Of a stretch of 64,000 nt of DNA, positions 28,206-37,552 are shown in pieces; the stretch's first letter is position 1, and each line of letters opens with the position of its first letter. Below the pieces are notes generated by a model that was not told the DNA's origin, made no database searches, and saw only the letters and a program-made list of their open reading frames with translations. This stretch comes from CBDBBY01 sp965203215 (GTDB lineage Bacteria; Pseudomonadota; Alphaproteobacteria; Rhodobacterales; Rhodobacteraceae): assembly GCA_965203215.1 (NCBI GenBank), contig CBDBBY010000001.1:3968001-4032000 (forward strand), given 5' to 3'. The position numbers and the translations under genes were made by a program.

Positions 28206-28383
28206 GGGAACGAACTATCAGAACCCAAATCTTTGTACAACAGGCAAAAAAATCAAAAAATGAAATGGGAACATTCTGACAGGTTGAAATCCGGATTCTT
28301 CTGAATTAATCGTTGTTAAATAAAATATTAAGAGCTGGATTGGCCGATTCTATCCCGTGAAGTTCAGGCTAGATCCCAGAGTT

Positions 28384-29112
28384 TCAGGACGTTGCAACAT
28401 AGTGTTCCGGGCCAGGGTATCTTCCGGACTGAACATCCCCAAGATATTGTCGGAAACAGATGTCGTCGTCGCTGTCTGCCGATGTGGCATAGACTTTCGC
28501 GTGGCGCGGCACATAGTCCGCGTTCTCGCCCAGAATGTCTTCTGCATGAGCCCACACAATGTCGCAACCGCCGCCCGATCCCACCGAAACCGTAACAAGA
28601 TCTGTAGCGCGAGTGACGTCGGTTGCCAGATCCGCCGGGACAAGCTGCAGGTAAACGCCCTGCGCGCCGGCATCCGCAAAGCGCCGAACGGCGTCGCGAA
28701 TCCTTTCGGCTTCGATCGGCTCTTTGCCGATCGCACGAAGACCGCCCGCCCCGGTGCAGATTTGCGGCACCAGCCCGGTATGCGCAAACACCGGTATCCC
28801 GCGGTTCGCCAGTTTCTGAACGACCTCTGGGCTTGAGACGCAATAGACCGATGATGCGCCGCATGCCATCGCTTTTTCAACTTCGTCCAACAGAAGGTCT
28901 ATGTTCTTATGCTTTCCATAGCCAATTGCGAATTGGAAATGCGACTGACCACGCCGCCGTGGCCAGCTGCTTGTCAACAAATTGAAGTCGGCGCAAACCA
29001 CGGGAACATGGAGGTTCGCGGCCAGTTTCAGCCTATTTTCATCACAAATTTTGATCGCCGCTACAGCCGGACCGGCCTCGCATCTTTTAAGAGACTTGAC
29101 CGATTGCGTCAT
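28384..29112 (-). CDS. PanB-like (ketopantoate hydroxymethyltransferase superfamily) protein of unknown activity
   Basis: A 242-residue TIM-barrel-like protein. The C-terminal half aligns by eye with PanB: GIPVFAHTGLVPQ (PanB His motif), GKEPIEAERIRDAVRRFADAGAQGVYLQLVPADLA and a GCD-type segment (VSVGSGGGCDIVWAHAEDILG). However, the PanB Lys/Glu pair in the AVKLEGG strand is replaced here (SSVYCVSS), and the catalytic Glu of LECVPAEL is Gln (LQLVPADL). It therefore probably does not make ketopantoate. It is the last gene of a leftward operon, four bases after the Rieske reductase, suggesting it acts on the oxygenase product. Confidence 0.7.
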   Translation of the reverse strand: MTQSVKSLKRCEAGPAVAAIKICDENRLKLAANLHVPVVCADFNLLTSSWPRRRGQSHFQFAIGYGKHKNIDLLLDEVEKAMACGASSVYCVSSPEVVQKLANRGIPVFAHTGLVPQICTGAGGLRAIGKEPIEAERIRDAVRRFADAGAQGVYLQLVPADLATDVTRATDLVTVSVGSGGGCDIVWAHAEDILGENADYVPRHAKVYATSADSDDDICFRQYLGDVQSGRYPGPEHYVATS

Positions 29113-29116
29113 CGCA

Positions 29117-30280
29117 TCAAAGCTCCATCCTTACCGCCCCGACCGGCTGGGCGACGCAGACGAGCGTATATCCCTCCGCCAGTTCCTCGTCGGTCAGCCC
29201 CTCACGCTCGGGCAAGTCGACCTTGCCTTCCAAAACTCTGGTTTTGCACGTTCCGCAGAGCCCCATGCAACAGGAAGTCGGCACTGCTACACCAAGCGCA
29301 TGGGCAGATTCCAGAATGGTCATCCCGGGTTGGCATACACCTTCAACGCCGCTTGAAGCGAAAGAAACCGGCACGCCTTCCGCAGATGCCTGCTTGGGCG
29401 TGCCGCTCGCAGGGAGCACATCACCGGGCAAAAAAACGGACAGCTCGTCAGGCGTGATCGGATCCACCGCATCAATGGCGGCGCGGCCTTCGGTAAAGCT
29501 CTCTTCGTGATAGCGCGCCATGTCGAAATCCGCTTCAACAAGGATGTTTTTTACCGTATCCATATACGGGGCTGGCCCGCAGCAATAGACGGTGCGCTCC
29601 AAAAAGTCTGGTGCCAGCGACGTCAACAAATCGGACGTCAGGAAACCGGTCGCTCCGTCCCAACCTGCCTCGCCGCCTGGCGATTCACATATCGCATCGT
29701 AGGCGAAGCCCCCGAACTGGCGGTCCATAAACTCCAACTCGTTTCGATATATGATATCTGCCGGAGTACGTGTACTGTGGACGAAGCGAATGTCATGATT
29801 GCCCGCCGTTGCATCGCACAACCAACGCGACATGGACATCACCGGAGTTATCCCGCTGCCGCCGGACAGCATCAGCATTTTCTCTGCCGGGATATCAACG
29901 CAATTGAACATGCCCGCCGGGCCATTGACGGATAGTTTTTCACCCACAACGAAATGATCGTGCAGCCAACGGGATACCAATCCTTGAGGGTCGCGTTTGA
30001 TCGTCAGAATGATCGAATGCGGTTTCGAAGGACTCGACGCGATCGTGTAATTCCTGAACACACGCTTGCCGCGGGCCGTAAATTCCAGAACGACGGAATC
30101 CCCAGGCTTGAACAGAAACAGCGTGCCGACGTCCTGTTCGAGCCTGAAGCTCTTTACGTCATGGGTTTCTTTTATGATGGCGGTACAGGTCATGATTGAC
30201 CTGCCCTTTTTCCATCGCGACACCTCGGTCGCGGAATTCAACATTTCCAATCCAGCCTGGTTGCCGCCGTTGAGCACCAT
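29117..30280 (-). CDS. Rieske oxygenase reductase (FAD/NAD domain with C-terminal 2Fe-2S ferredoxin)
   Basis: A 387-residue electron-transfer protein: an FAD-binding barrel (RNYTIASSPSKPHSI), an NAD-binding lobe (MLMLSGGSGITPVMSM; YCCGPAPYMDTV) and a C-terminal plant-type [2Fe-2S] ferredoxin (SCCMGLCGTCKTRVLEG, final Cys in LVCVAQP). This arrangement is that of reductases serving Rieske demethylases such as the glycine betaine and stachydrine systems. The oxygenase gene ends 10 bases upstream. It passes electrons from NAD(P)H to the Rieske centre. A 29-residue extension precedes the more typical start MTCTAIIKETHDVKSF, so translation could begin there. Confidence 0.92.
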   Translation of the reverse strand: MVLNGGNQAGLEMLNSATEVSRWKKGRSIMTCTAIIKETHDVKSFRLEQDVGTLFLFKPGDSVVLEFTARGKRVFRNYTIASSPSKPHSIILTIKRDPQGLVSRWLHDHFVVGEKLSVNGPAGMFNCVDIPAEKMLMLSGGSGITPVMSMSRWLCDATAGNHDIRFVHSTRTPADIIYRNELEFMDRQFGGFAYDAICESPGGEAGWDGATGFLTSDLLTSLAPDFLERTVYCCGPAPYMDTVKNILVEADFDMARYHEESFTEGRAAIDAVDPITPDELSVFLPGDVLPASGTPKQASAEGVPVSFASSGVEGVCQPGMTILESAHALGVAVPTSCCMGLCGTCKTRVLEGKVDLPEREGLTDEELAEGYTLVCVAQPVGAVRMEL

Positions 30281-30290
30281 CTTCTCCCAA

Positions 30291-31355
30291 TCAGACGGAG
30301 TCGTTAAAATTGGATTCCCAGCGTTCCTTGAGCCAGGCCTGTTTAAGCTCGGCAGGACCCTGCTCCGCGGCGTTTGACATCTCTTTCAGCCAGCGCCGGT
30401 AGAAGATCAGCAGTTTGTCTTGCGGGATCGCAATCTCTTCTTTGGGGTGTGGAATCTCGGCGGGGGATTGGCTTTCGATAACGGGCAAGTCTTCTGCATA
30501 GACCTTGCTGTCAAAAGCGATGTGCAACTCGTCGGGATCGTTGAACGGGGTGCGCGACATATAGGTGAAGTTGCGGCAATTGGCAGAATCCATGGGTGAC
30601 GAGATCATCCACAAACCAGTGTGCGACCCGTTCTCATTGTTGATATCGACGAACACATTGAACGGCATGGAAATTGTGTAGTCTGTGTAGGCAACAGCAT
30701 TTCCATACGTTCCGTCGGTGCGCGCGCCTTCAAAAGGCGTATAGCGGGTGCGCAACTGCCCATTCGACTGGTCGACCTGCGGCACAGGGTATTCGGGGAA
30801 GTTCCGGTCGCCTAAAGTCCCGTCGTGAACCCAGGCAAAGTGCTGCAGATCGACGTAATTCTCGAGGCGGCGCGCCGAAGATGTTTTCCATTCATATGTC
30901 GGGTAGTAGATGCATTTGACGTCTTCGCGGCCAAAGTCGGGGCAGTCCGGTATTGGAACATCGGCCCCCGGTTCCAGAAGAACCCAAACCAGATCATATT
31001 TCACCTGACAATCAAATCTGCGCGTATTGGCATTCGGCGGTATCGGAAGATCCGGCGCCGCCGGGATTTCAACGCATTTGCCCTCGGCGTCGTATCTCCA
31101 GCCATGATAGGGGCAACGGATGCACGCGCCTTCCACCCAGCCAAGGGAAAGGGATGCCGAGCGGTGCGGACATCGATCGTCCAGCGCAATGACGCCGGCA
31201 TCCGTCTCGGCAATGACAAGCGTCTCACCCAGCAAACGTACCTTTTTGCGATTGCCCCGCCCGTCGGCATTCGCATCTCGCAGTTCCCGCATCGTGCAAA
31301 CCGGGTGCCAGAAATAGCGCCAGGTGTTCTCATTGATGAATTGACCCATCAACAT
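30291..31355 (-). CDS. Rieske non-haem iron oxygenase, alpha subunit
   Basis: A 354-residue ring-hydroxylating/demethylating oxygenase. The Rieske [2Fe-2S] site is CPHRSASLSLG with CPYHGWRY; the mononuclear iron site is the D-x2-H-x4-H pattern in YVDLQHFAWVHDG. The ATG at 31355 (MLMGQFINENTW) follows an AAGGAG site. No small beta subunit is present. With its own ferredoxin reductase it likely monooxygenates or demethylates an organic acid or N/O-methyl compound; the substrate is unknown. It is divergent from a LysR gene. Confidence 0.92.
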   Translation of the reverse strand: MLMGQFINENTWRYFWHPVCTMRELRDANADGRGNRKKVRLLGETLVIAETDAGVIALDDRCPHRSASLSLGWVEGACIRCPYHGWRYDAEGKCVEIPAAPDLPIPPNANTRRFDCQVKYDLVWVLLEPGADVPIPDCPDFGREDVKCIYYPTYEWKTSSARRLENYVDLQHFAWVHDGTLGDRNFPEYPVPQVDQSNGQLRTRYTPFEGARTDGTYGNAVAYTDYTISMPFNVFVDINNENGSHTGLWMISSPMDSANCRNFTYMSRTPFNDPDELHIAFDSKVYAEDLPVIESQSPAEIPHPKEEIAIPQDKLLIFYRRWLKEMSNAAEQGPAELKQAWLKERWESNFNDSV

Positions 31356-31502
31356 CGTCGGCTCCTTGATATGCATAGTGGCTGGTTCACACGGTAAACG
31401 CCTTGGTGCTCTGGCGGTAGAAGAGTCTCGGGGACTGGCGTTGCCGAAACAGCAACGCATTGGTAATTTGGTCCGCGATGACGCCGCTCGAAGGTCGCAA
31501 GA

Positions 31503-32399
31503 ATGAACCTGATTTCCAATCACCTGCGATACTTTTTGGAGACGGCAAGACTGGGGTCCATTCGAAAGGCATCGGATCATCTGAACATCGCCCCCTCGGC
31601 GGTGTACAGAAGCATCAGGAATACGGAGCTGGAACTCGGCGCGACACTCTTCGAACGTACCAGCAAAGGTGTCGAGCTCACACCCGCCGGCCGGGTTCTG
31701 GCCGCATATGCGGAACGCGTCTTTGCCGACGGAGAACATGCCTCGGATCGGATCAAGACGCTTGCGCAACGCTGTGTATCCGTTTCCGTTGCCGGCCCGG
31801 ACGGCGTGGTGCCCGAAATAGTTTCGGCAAGTTTCAGTGCGCTCCTGACCGAACATCCCGAGGTATCTGCACTGTTTCGCGGATGCTCCGACGCGGATGC
31901 GTTGGCATATCTGGAAAGTGGAACCGTTGATCTTGCCTTGCATTTTGATCTCCAGATTCCCGAAAATCTGGAGGTTGTCCATTCTCGCAAACTGAAACTC
32001 GGCGCCGTTGTCACTCCCGAGCATGATCTGAACAGGTTTCACCATGTTGCACTCGACCATTGCTGCGAGTGGCCGCTTATTTTGCCGGACAGCTCCTGGC
32101 CAATGCGCGCATTGTTGAACAAAGAGGTTGCCAGACGGGGGCTTGCGCCGGAGATCCGCGCGATTTCATCGTCGATCAATTTGATGAAGCAACTTGTAGC
32201 CTATGGCCACGGCATTGGCATTCAGACGAAAATCGGATTGCAGGAGGAAATTGGTGAAGGCAAACTCGCACATATCCCTCTTTCTGAACCCGCAGCCTTC
32301 GATCGCACCCTTCAGCTTTTGACACGACGGGATGGTCCACTGTCAGCCCACGCTTCCTTTGTTGCCGAAGCAATCGTTGGCGCAATGCGGCAATACTAG
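31503..32399 (+). CDS. LysR family transcriptional regulator
   Basis: A 298-residue LysR regulator with an N-terminal helix-turn-helix (IRKASDHLNIAPSAVYRSI) and a periplasmic-fold effector domain. Divergent from the Rieske oxygenase with a 147-base gap, so it probably regulates that operon. Confidence 0.92.
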   Translation: MNLISNHLRYFLETARLGSIRKASDHLNIAPSAVYRSIRNTELELGATLFERTSKGVELTPAGRVLAAYAERVFADGEHASDRIKTLAQRCVSVSVAGPDGVVPEIVSASFSALLTEHPEVSALFRGCSDADALAYLESGTVDLALHFDLQIPENLEVVHSRKLKLGAVVTPEHDLNRFHHVALDHCCEWPLILPDSSWPMRALLNKEVARRGLAPEIRAISSSINLMKQLVAYGHGIGIQTKIGLQEEIGEGKLAHIPLSEPAAFDRTLQLLTRRDGPLSAHASFVAEAIVGAMRQY

Positions 32400-32586
32400 T
32401 CGTTGATGAAATTGGATCGCGTACGCGCGCCGCTTGGCGACTTCGATTGAGTCTCCGCTTCGATGATGTTCTGACTTCAGTCGCAAGCGTTGCGAAACCG
32501 ATCCAATAAAGTTCTCAAATGGTCAGAGCTGCTATAAACGATGATCTCACGCCAGTGCATCTGTCTGCAGTTGAAGCCGCAATAAA

Positions 32587-32613
32587 CCGCTGCGCGTCTC
32601 TTCCGCGCAGCGG
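32587..32613 (-). terminator. Intrinsic terminator of the urate/BMP operon
   Basis: A perfect 10-bp stem (CCGCTGCGCG and its complement) with a 7-base loop. Read on the minus strand it is followed by TTTATT, so it fits a Rho-independent terminator 34 bases downstream of the BMP gene stop. It may also end rightward transcripts from the LysR gene. Confidence 0.8.
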
Positions 32614-32646
32614 GAGTTTTCTCGTGATGATTGTGCCGTGGCCCGG

Positions 32647-33672
32647 TCAGTCGGATGTCGGCAGTGACATGTCCAGCTCCACAGTCAGCTCTCCCGACAA
32701 GATCTGATCCCGAGCGGCTGCAACTGCATCCTTGACGTCCTGCGGAATCTGATCGTCAAAACCGTGATAGGGTGCGATGTCGCCGCCACCCTGGGCCATT
32801 GTGAACCAGACCCTCTCTCCCGGTGCATCATAGGGGTTGCCGGTTTCCTTGTGTTCTTTCCACTGGTCGATGACATAGTTTATATGCGGATCCCAGTACA
32901 CCAGAGCGCTGGTCGGAACGACATCGGGTGCGATCGTACTGCTGTCGATATAGTTGCCGATGCACAGGATTCCGTTTTCACGGCAGGTCTGGAATGCTTC
33001 ACCCAGTTGATAGATCAGATCGGCCCCCGCAGCGATCTGCGCGCTGGCTGCTTCGGCCGCCTTGACCGGATCATACCAGCTTTCGATGAAGGTCACGGCA
33101 ACCTTGACATCCGGGTTGACCGATTGAGCCCCGGCCCGGAAGGCGTTTATCTGGTCGTTGACATCGTCGGCAGGAAACAATCCGACAGCTCCGAGGCTGT
33201 TGGATTTGGTCATCTTCCCTGCAAAAACCCCAGCCAGATAGCTTGGTTCGTGCAAATGCATGTAGATCAGGTATGAGTTGTCGCCCAGCGGGCGGTTGCC
33301 GGCGCCAACGGTGACAAACATCGTGTCTTCGAAATCATCTTTCAGCTCTTCAACTTCGTCCGAGAACGAGCTGTGCGCCCAGATGATGCCGTATTCACCC
33401 GAGTCTGCGTATTCTTCCAGAACGGTCAGGCCTTTGTCGCCGAAGACGCTCTCGGTATAAGCGAGTTCAAGCTGCACCCCGTGCGGCTGCGCCTCCTTGA
33501 CACGGTTGAACGCGTCAACCCAGCTTTTCACCCAGGCATTTTCGACGCCTGCGGGAAAGGCGGCTGCGATTTTCAGCGTTTTGGGAACTTCTTGTGCCGC
33601 CGCGGCCATGGCGGCAACGCTCAGCGCCGCACCCAAGGTTATGGCTTTGAATGTCGATCCTAGAGTTCGCAT
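32647..33672 (-). CDS. BMP family ABC transporter substrate-binding protein
   Basis: A 341-residue periplasmic protein of the basic membrane protein (BMP/PnrA) family, which binds nucleosides or purine-like ligands. A signal peptide (MRTLGSTFKAITLGAALSV...AAA) precedes QEVPKTLKIAAAFPAGVEN. Family features include WAHSSFSDEV and GADLIYQLGEAFQTC. It is separated by about 100 bases from the aminohydrolase gene and belongs to the importer whose permeases and ATPase lie at 37553-41092. Context indicates urate, allantoin or another purine product as ligand. Confidence 0.93.
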   Translation of the reverse strand: MRTLGSTFKAITLGAALSVAAMAAAAQEVPKTLKIAAAFPAGVENAWVKSWVDAFNRVKEAQPHGVQLELAYTESVFGDKGLTVLEEYADSGEYGIIWAHSSFSDEVEELKDDFEDTMFVTVGAGNRPLGDNSYLIYMHLHEPSYLAGVFAGKMTKSNSLGAVGLFPADDVNDQINAFRAGAQSVNPDVKVAVTFIESWYDPVKAAEAASAQIAAGADLIYQLGEAFQTCRENGILCIGNYIDSSTIAPDVVPTSALVYWDPHINYVIDQWKEHKETGNPYDAPGERVWFTMAQGGGDIAPYHGFDDQIPQDVKDAVAAARDQILSGELTVELDMSLPTSD

Positions 33673-33773
33673 TCCGGTCTCCTATCGGTTTAGTGTTGCA
33701 TTTGGTGCCTTTTGTGCACTGTATTGTAAAGCAAGAATCTCAAAATTGTACGCAATTTCCTGAAATTCCCGGC

Positions 33774-34520
33774 TCAAAACGCGTGCGGGTCACGATTCCA
33801 GTTCTTGTAGATCAGATACCGCGCGTTCGACCGGCCGATCGCGCCGAACCATTGCGGGCAGTACGGACCCATCCAGATCGTGTCATCCTGCGCGACCGGA
33901 TACCAGCAGTCGTCCAGACGATAGACGCCGCCGCCGTTCAGAAAGAGCAGTCCGTGTTCCATGAAATGGGTTTCGACGTAGGGCAATGAGGCGCCGGGGG
34001 AAAAGTCCATGACATTCACTTCACAGTCAAAGGCCAGTTCTTCAGGCAACAGCTTTTTGAGCATCAGCATGTCGTCGCCCTTCATCGGGGCCGCGGTCAG
34101 CTCTTTGCAATTTGCGACATGAAGACCCGGGGCCGACTGTCCGGCAAGCGGAGCATAAGGACGCTCCAGCACCACAAGGCGGGCCACAGTCTGCGCCGCG
34201 ATCCGGTGATCTTGATCGGCGGGGACAAAGGCATACCCTTCTTCGTCCAATTTGTGCGCGCGGCCCTCGGCCGATAACTCGACCTGCCCGTCCAGCACGA
34301 AAAAGAAGCGTTCATTTCCGGCCAGCGGCGCATTCGCGACGGCGCCTGCGGGCATATGCGCAAAATGCTGGCTGAATTTCGCGCCCATATGAGGGGTGAT
34401 GGTAAAAACCAGTTCGCTGCCCGGCCAGTTCGGCAATGTGGTTCTTTCGTGGCTATCCGCACTCATCAGCGCGTGATTGCCGCGAATTTTGGACCGGGTC
34501 TCTCCGTAATTCTGTCTCAT
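33774..34520 (-). CDS. (S)-ureidoglycine aminohydrolase (bicupin)
   Basis: A 248-residue double-cupin protein. The N-terminal cupin has NERFFFVLDGQVELSAEG; the C-terminal cupin has SLPYVETHFMEHGLLFLNGGG with the metal-binding Glu/His residues, then DDTIWMGPYCPQWFGA and YLIYKNWNRDP, as in UGHY/AllE. It converts (S)-ureidoglycine to (S)-ureidoglycolate and ammonia. The start at 34520 overlaps the puuE stop as ATGA; a longer open frame upstream is spurious. Confidence 0.92.
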   Translation of the reverse strand: MRQNYGETRSKIRGNHALMSADSHERTTLPNWPGSELVFTITPHMGAKFSQHFAHMPAGAVANAPLAGNERFFFVLDGQVELSAEGRAHKLDEEGYAFVPADQDHRIAAQTVARLVVLERPYAPLAGQSAPGLHVANCKELTAAPMKGDDMLMLKKLLPEELAFDCEVNVMDFSPGASLPYVETHFMEHGLLFLNGGGVYRLDDCWYPVAQDDTIWMGPYCPQWFGAIGRSNARYLIYKNWNRDPHAF

Positions 34521-35467
34521 GCGAGGGTGTCCGCCTTGTTCTGAATATTGGTGTCGCTGGGATGCTGGATCCGCCAATGGCGGGCAATATCGGCCCGGCG
34601 GCAAACCCAGACATCCTTGTGTTGCTTCACATGGTCGATGAACCGCGCCAAAGCCGCGATGCGTCCGGGCTTGCCCGCGATCCGGCAGTGCAGACCAACC
34701 GACATCATGCGCGGGGTTCTTGCGCTTTCGGCATAAAGCCAATCAAAGCTGTCCTTGAGATAGGCAAAGAACTGATCGCCTGAATTGAAGCCCTGATACC
34801 CGCCGAACTTCATGTCGTTGACGTCGAGGGTATAGGGCACCACCAGATTGTCGCCCGCCTCGGTTCGCTCCCAGTAGGGCAGATCGTCCGCATAGCTGTC
34901 GGCATGATAGAGAAATCCGCCATCTTCGGCAACCAACCGCGCGGTGTTGGGACTTATCCGGCCGGTATACCACCCGACCGGACGCTCGCCGGTCAGATCG
35001 CGTATCAGGTCGATGCACTGCTGCATGTGGCGTCGCTCGGTCACTTCATCCACATTCAGATAGTCAATCCAGCGCCAGCCGTGGCTGGCGATTTCATGTC
35101 CGTCCGCAACCATGCGGCGCGCCGCATCGGGGTGGCGCTGCAGCGCCATGCCAACCGCGAAGGAGGTGAATGGCAGTCCCTTGTCCCGAAACAGATCCAA
35201 CAACCGCCAGACCCCGACGCGACTGCCATATTCATACAGTGATTCAATTGTCAGGTTGCGCTGATTCTGAAGCGGAGAAATCCCCACGATCTCGGTCAGA
35301 TAGGCTTCGGATGCGGCATCGCCGTGAAGCACTGAATTCTCGCCGCCTTCCTCGTAGTTGACGACGAAATTCAGGGCGAGACGCGCGTTGGCGGGCCATT
35401 TGGCATCGGGCGGCGTTTCGCCGTATCCGATCAGATCTCGGGGATATGAGGGTTGATTGACAGGCAT
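34517..35467 (-). CDS. puuE: Allantoinase PuuE (polysaccharide-deacetylase fold)
   Basis: A 316-residue cofactor-light allantoinase of the PuuE type: YPRDLIGYGETPPDAKWP at the start, NFVVNYEEGGENSVLHGD, EIASHGWRW and VGWYTGRISPNTARLV. It hydrolyses allantoin to allantoate. Some relatives carry a C-terminal OHCU decarboxylase domain; this one does not. It lies five bases after puuD. Confidence 0.94.
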   Translation of the reverse strand: MPVNQPSYPRDLIGYGETPPDAKWPANARLALNFVVNYEEGGENSVLHGDAASEAYLTEIVGISPLQNQRNLTIESLYEYGSRVGVWRLLDLFRDKGLPFTSFAVGMALQRHPDAARRMVADGHEIASHGWRWIDYLNVDEVTERRHMQQCIDLIRDLTGERPVGWYTGRISPNTARLVAEDGGFLYHADSYADDLPYWERTEAGDNLVVPYTLDVNDMKFGGYQGFNSGDQFFAYLKDSFDWLYAESARTPRMMSVGLHCRIAGKPGRIAALARFIDHVKQHKDVWVCRRADIARHWRIQHPSDTNIQNKADTLA

Positions 35468-35472
35468 GGCGG

Positions 35473-36678
35473 TTACTCTCCGGCGGTTGTTCCGGCCACG
35501 CCCCGCCGCGTCAGCCAGTCGCTCAGTTTTGCACGTTCTTCGTTGGTCATTTTGGTCAAGTTGCCGGGCGGCATAATGTCTTCGGCGATGGTCTGCGCGT
35601 GGATCATGTCCTTTTGCGCGACCATGTGATCAATCGTTTCAAGCAGCACGCCGGCGGGCGCCGCCGTCCAACCCTCCATTGTCGGATTGGCGGAATGGCA
35701 CACAGTGCAGCGCACCTGGACGATGTCGAAAACCTCGGCCTCCTGCGCGTCTGCAAATGCGTCCCGGTCCTGCACGGCCGAGGTGGCCGGAATGAAGGTC
35801 AGCGCTATGCCGGCCGCCAGAAACCCTGCCGACAACCATCCCCAGCCGCGCTCCTTTCGGTCGGTGGCCAGCAGCACGTTCCGGTAGTGGCGGATCCAGA
35901 ACCCTGATCCCATGACGAAAAACAGCACCAGCCAAGCATAGTCGTTCCCCAAGGCCAGCGGAAAATGCACGCTGAGCATCGAGAACACCACAGGCAGCGT
36001 GAAGTAGTTGTTGTGCTGTGAATGCCGCTTGGCGCGTTTGTGGAAGGTCAGATCGACCTCTTGCCCGTTTGCCACCTGATTTCGCATCTTGATGTGGTTC
36101 GGAATGATTTGAAAATGTACGTTCAAGGCCATGATCGTGCCCAGCATCGCGCCCACGTGCACAAATGCGGCGCGGGCAGTGAAATGCGAAGTAGCCACCC
36201 ACGAGACGAAAAGCACAAGGATTGCCATCAGCGCGGTCACGACGCGCTCGTTGTCCGTGCATCTGCAGATCGCATCGTAAATGAGGTACGGGACAAATAG
36301 CATCGTCGCGCTGAGGCTTATCGAATTTATCAACGACGGGGAGTCCCCGCTTGGGGGCAGCAGATAGGCATCCGCACCCAGCCAATAGATATGCACGATC
36401 AGCAGGAAGCCGGTCAGAAATGTCAGCTGCGCCGGGCCGGAATGCGCCAGCATTCGCTTTGGCAATTCAGTCGGCCAATACCGTTCGTGATAGTAGAAAC
36501 TGCCGCCGTGCATCTCGTTGAGAGAACCGCGTACATTCGGGTTGAGCGTCGCCTTCTTTGGCTTGCGGTCGGATAGATCCAGCCAGTTGAAGTAAAATGA
36601 CGTGCCTACCCACGTGATGCCCGCAAGCACATGCCCCCATCGTGCCAAGTAACCGAGCCATTCATAGAGAATGTCCAT
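35473..36678 (-). CDS. puuD: Membrane urate oxidase PuuD with cytochrome c domain
   Basis: A 401-residue inner-membrane protein with about eight hydrophobic segments (start WLGYLARWGHVLAGITWVGT) and a C-terminal cytochrome c domain with the haem motif CTVCH at about residue 325 and a Met ligand near EDIMPPGNLTKM. PuuD replaces soluble uricase: it oxidises urate to 5-hydroxyisourate and passes electrons to the respiratory chain without making peroxide. It is followed directly by puuE. Confidence 0.95.
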   Translation of the reverse strand: MDILYEWLGYLARWGHVLAGITWVGTSFYFNWLDLSDRKPKKATLNPNVRGSLNEMHGGSFYYHERYWPTELPKRMLAHSGPAQLTFLTGFLLIVHIYWLGADAYLLPPSGDSPSLINSISLSATMLFVPYLIYDAICRCTDNERVVTALMAILVLFVSWVATSHFTARAAFVHVGAMLGTIMALNVHFQIIPNHIKMRNQVANGQEVDLTFHKRAKRHSQHNNYFTLPVVFSMLSVHFPLALGNDYAWLVLFFVMGSGFWIRHYRNVLLATDRKERGWGWLSAGFLAAGIALTFIPATSAVQDRDAFADAQEAEVFDIVQVRCTVCHSANPTMEGWTAAPAGVLLETIDHMVAQKDMIHAQTIAEDIMPPGNLTKMTNEERAKLSDWLTRRGVAGTTAGE

Positions 36679-36712
36679 TCCGTTATCTCCGGTTCTCGCC
36701 GAAAATCTGCGA

Positions 36713-37468
36713 TCAGAATTTTCGGAATACTTCTGTCAGGCCGTCGGGCATTCCTTGCAGATCTTTCGCGGTCGGGCAGGCCAGGCTTCCTGAAGCGGGT
36801 TTTCTGAGTTTCAGATCGTGCAGCATCCTGAGTTGATGCACGCCTGCGGCTATGCCGTCGATGACCGGGACCGAAACCCGGTCGCGAATGGCATCGGCCA
36901 TTCCCGCGAACACCGCCCCTGCCAGCACCACGGACTCTGCGCCCCGTTCCCGCGCCGCGGCTTCGATTGCGTCGATAAGCTGAGGGATGACCAAAGTGGC
37001 ATCTTCAAGCTCGGCTTGGCTGAGCGGCGGCAGAGAGATCACCCCTGCCGAGCGGTCGCCCCAGCGATAGTAGTCCACCAGTTCTTCGTAAATCGGAACC
37101 GCGCGGTTGCCGAATGTCAGCATCGCGAAACGGCGTGAGACTGTCATCGCAGCCAGCATGCCTGCCTCACTCATGCCAATTACCGGAATTGGCAGCATTT
37201 CCCGCAATGCATCCAACCCGGTATCGAAAGAGATCGCCAGAAGGACCCCATCACAGTCTTTTGCATGTTCGGCGGCCAGCGACAGGGTCTCTTGCGCGGC
37301 CATGACGCATTCCGACCGGGTGCCCACAATCGGCGGCCCATGCCGCCCGGTCACACCGGTGATTTCGACTTCGGGACCGGCGGCGTTCCGGGCGATGTCG
37401 CACACTTTATCAGTGACGAAGGCGCTGGTATTCGGGTTGAGGGCAAGAATTTTCATTGAGAGTTTCAT
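36713..37468 (-). CDS. Asp/Glu/hydantoin racemase family protein (allantoin racemase-like), catalytic cysteines absent
   Basis: A 251-residue member of the Asp/Glu/hydantoin racemase family, which includes allantoin racemase. Fold landmarks are visible: ILALNPNTS, GPPIVGTRSE, SFDTGLDAL and VIGMSEAGMLAA. In family enzymes two Cys act as acid and base in the AxFxDxGLDA and GCAGM-type motifs; here these read AISFDTGLDAL and LAGAVFAGM, with no Cys in either. The four Cys present lie elsewhere. It may have a changed function or mechanism. It sits between the transporter genes and puuD. An alternative start is 37456. Confidence 0.82.
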   Translation of the reverse strand: MKLSMKILALNPNTSAFVTDKVCDIARNAAGPEVEITGVTGRHGPPIVGTRSECVMAAQETLSLAAEHAKDCDGVLLAISFDTGLDALREMLPIPVIGMSEAGMLAAMTVSRRFAMLTFGNRAVPIYEELVDYYRWGDRSAGVISLPPLSQAELEDATLVIPQLIDAIEAAARERGAESVVLAGAVFAGMADAIRDRVSVPVIDGIAAGVHQLRMLHDLKLRKPASGSLACPTAKDLQGMPDGLTEVFRKF

Positions 37469-37552
37469 TTCCTGGGAACAAAGGGCGCAGCATCGAAGGA
37501 GAAAGTAGGTGGTCGATGCCGCGCCCAGTTTAAGGTACGCTGAGGGGAGAAG

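Noticed and set aside
37469..37552. Weak stem between the racemase-like gene and the permease
   Set aside because: The pairing is short and imperfect, so no terminator or attenuator is claimed.
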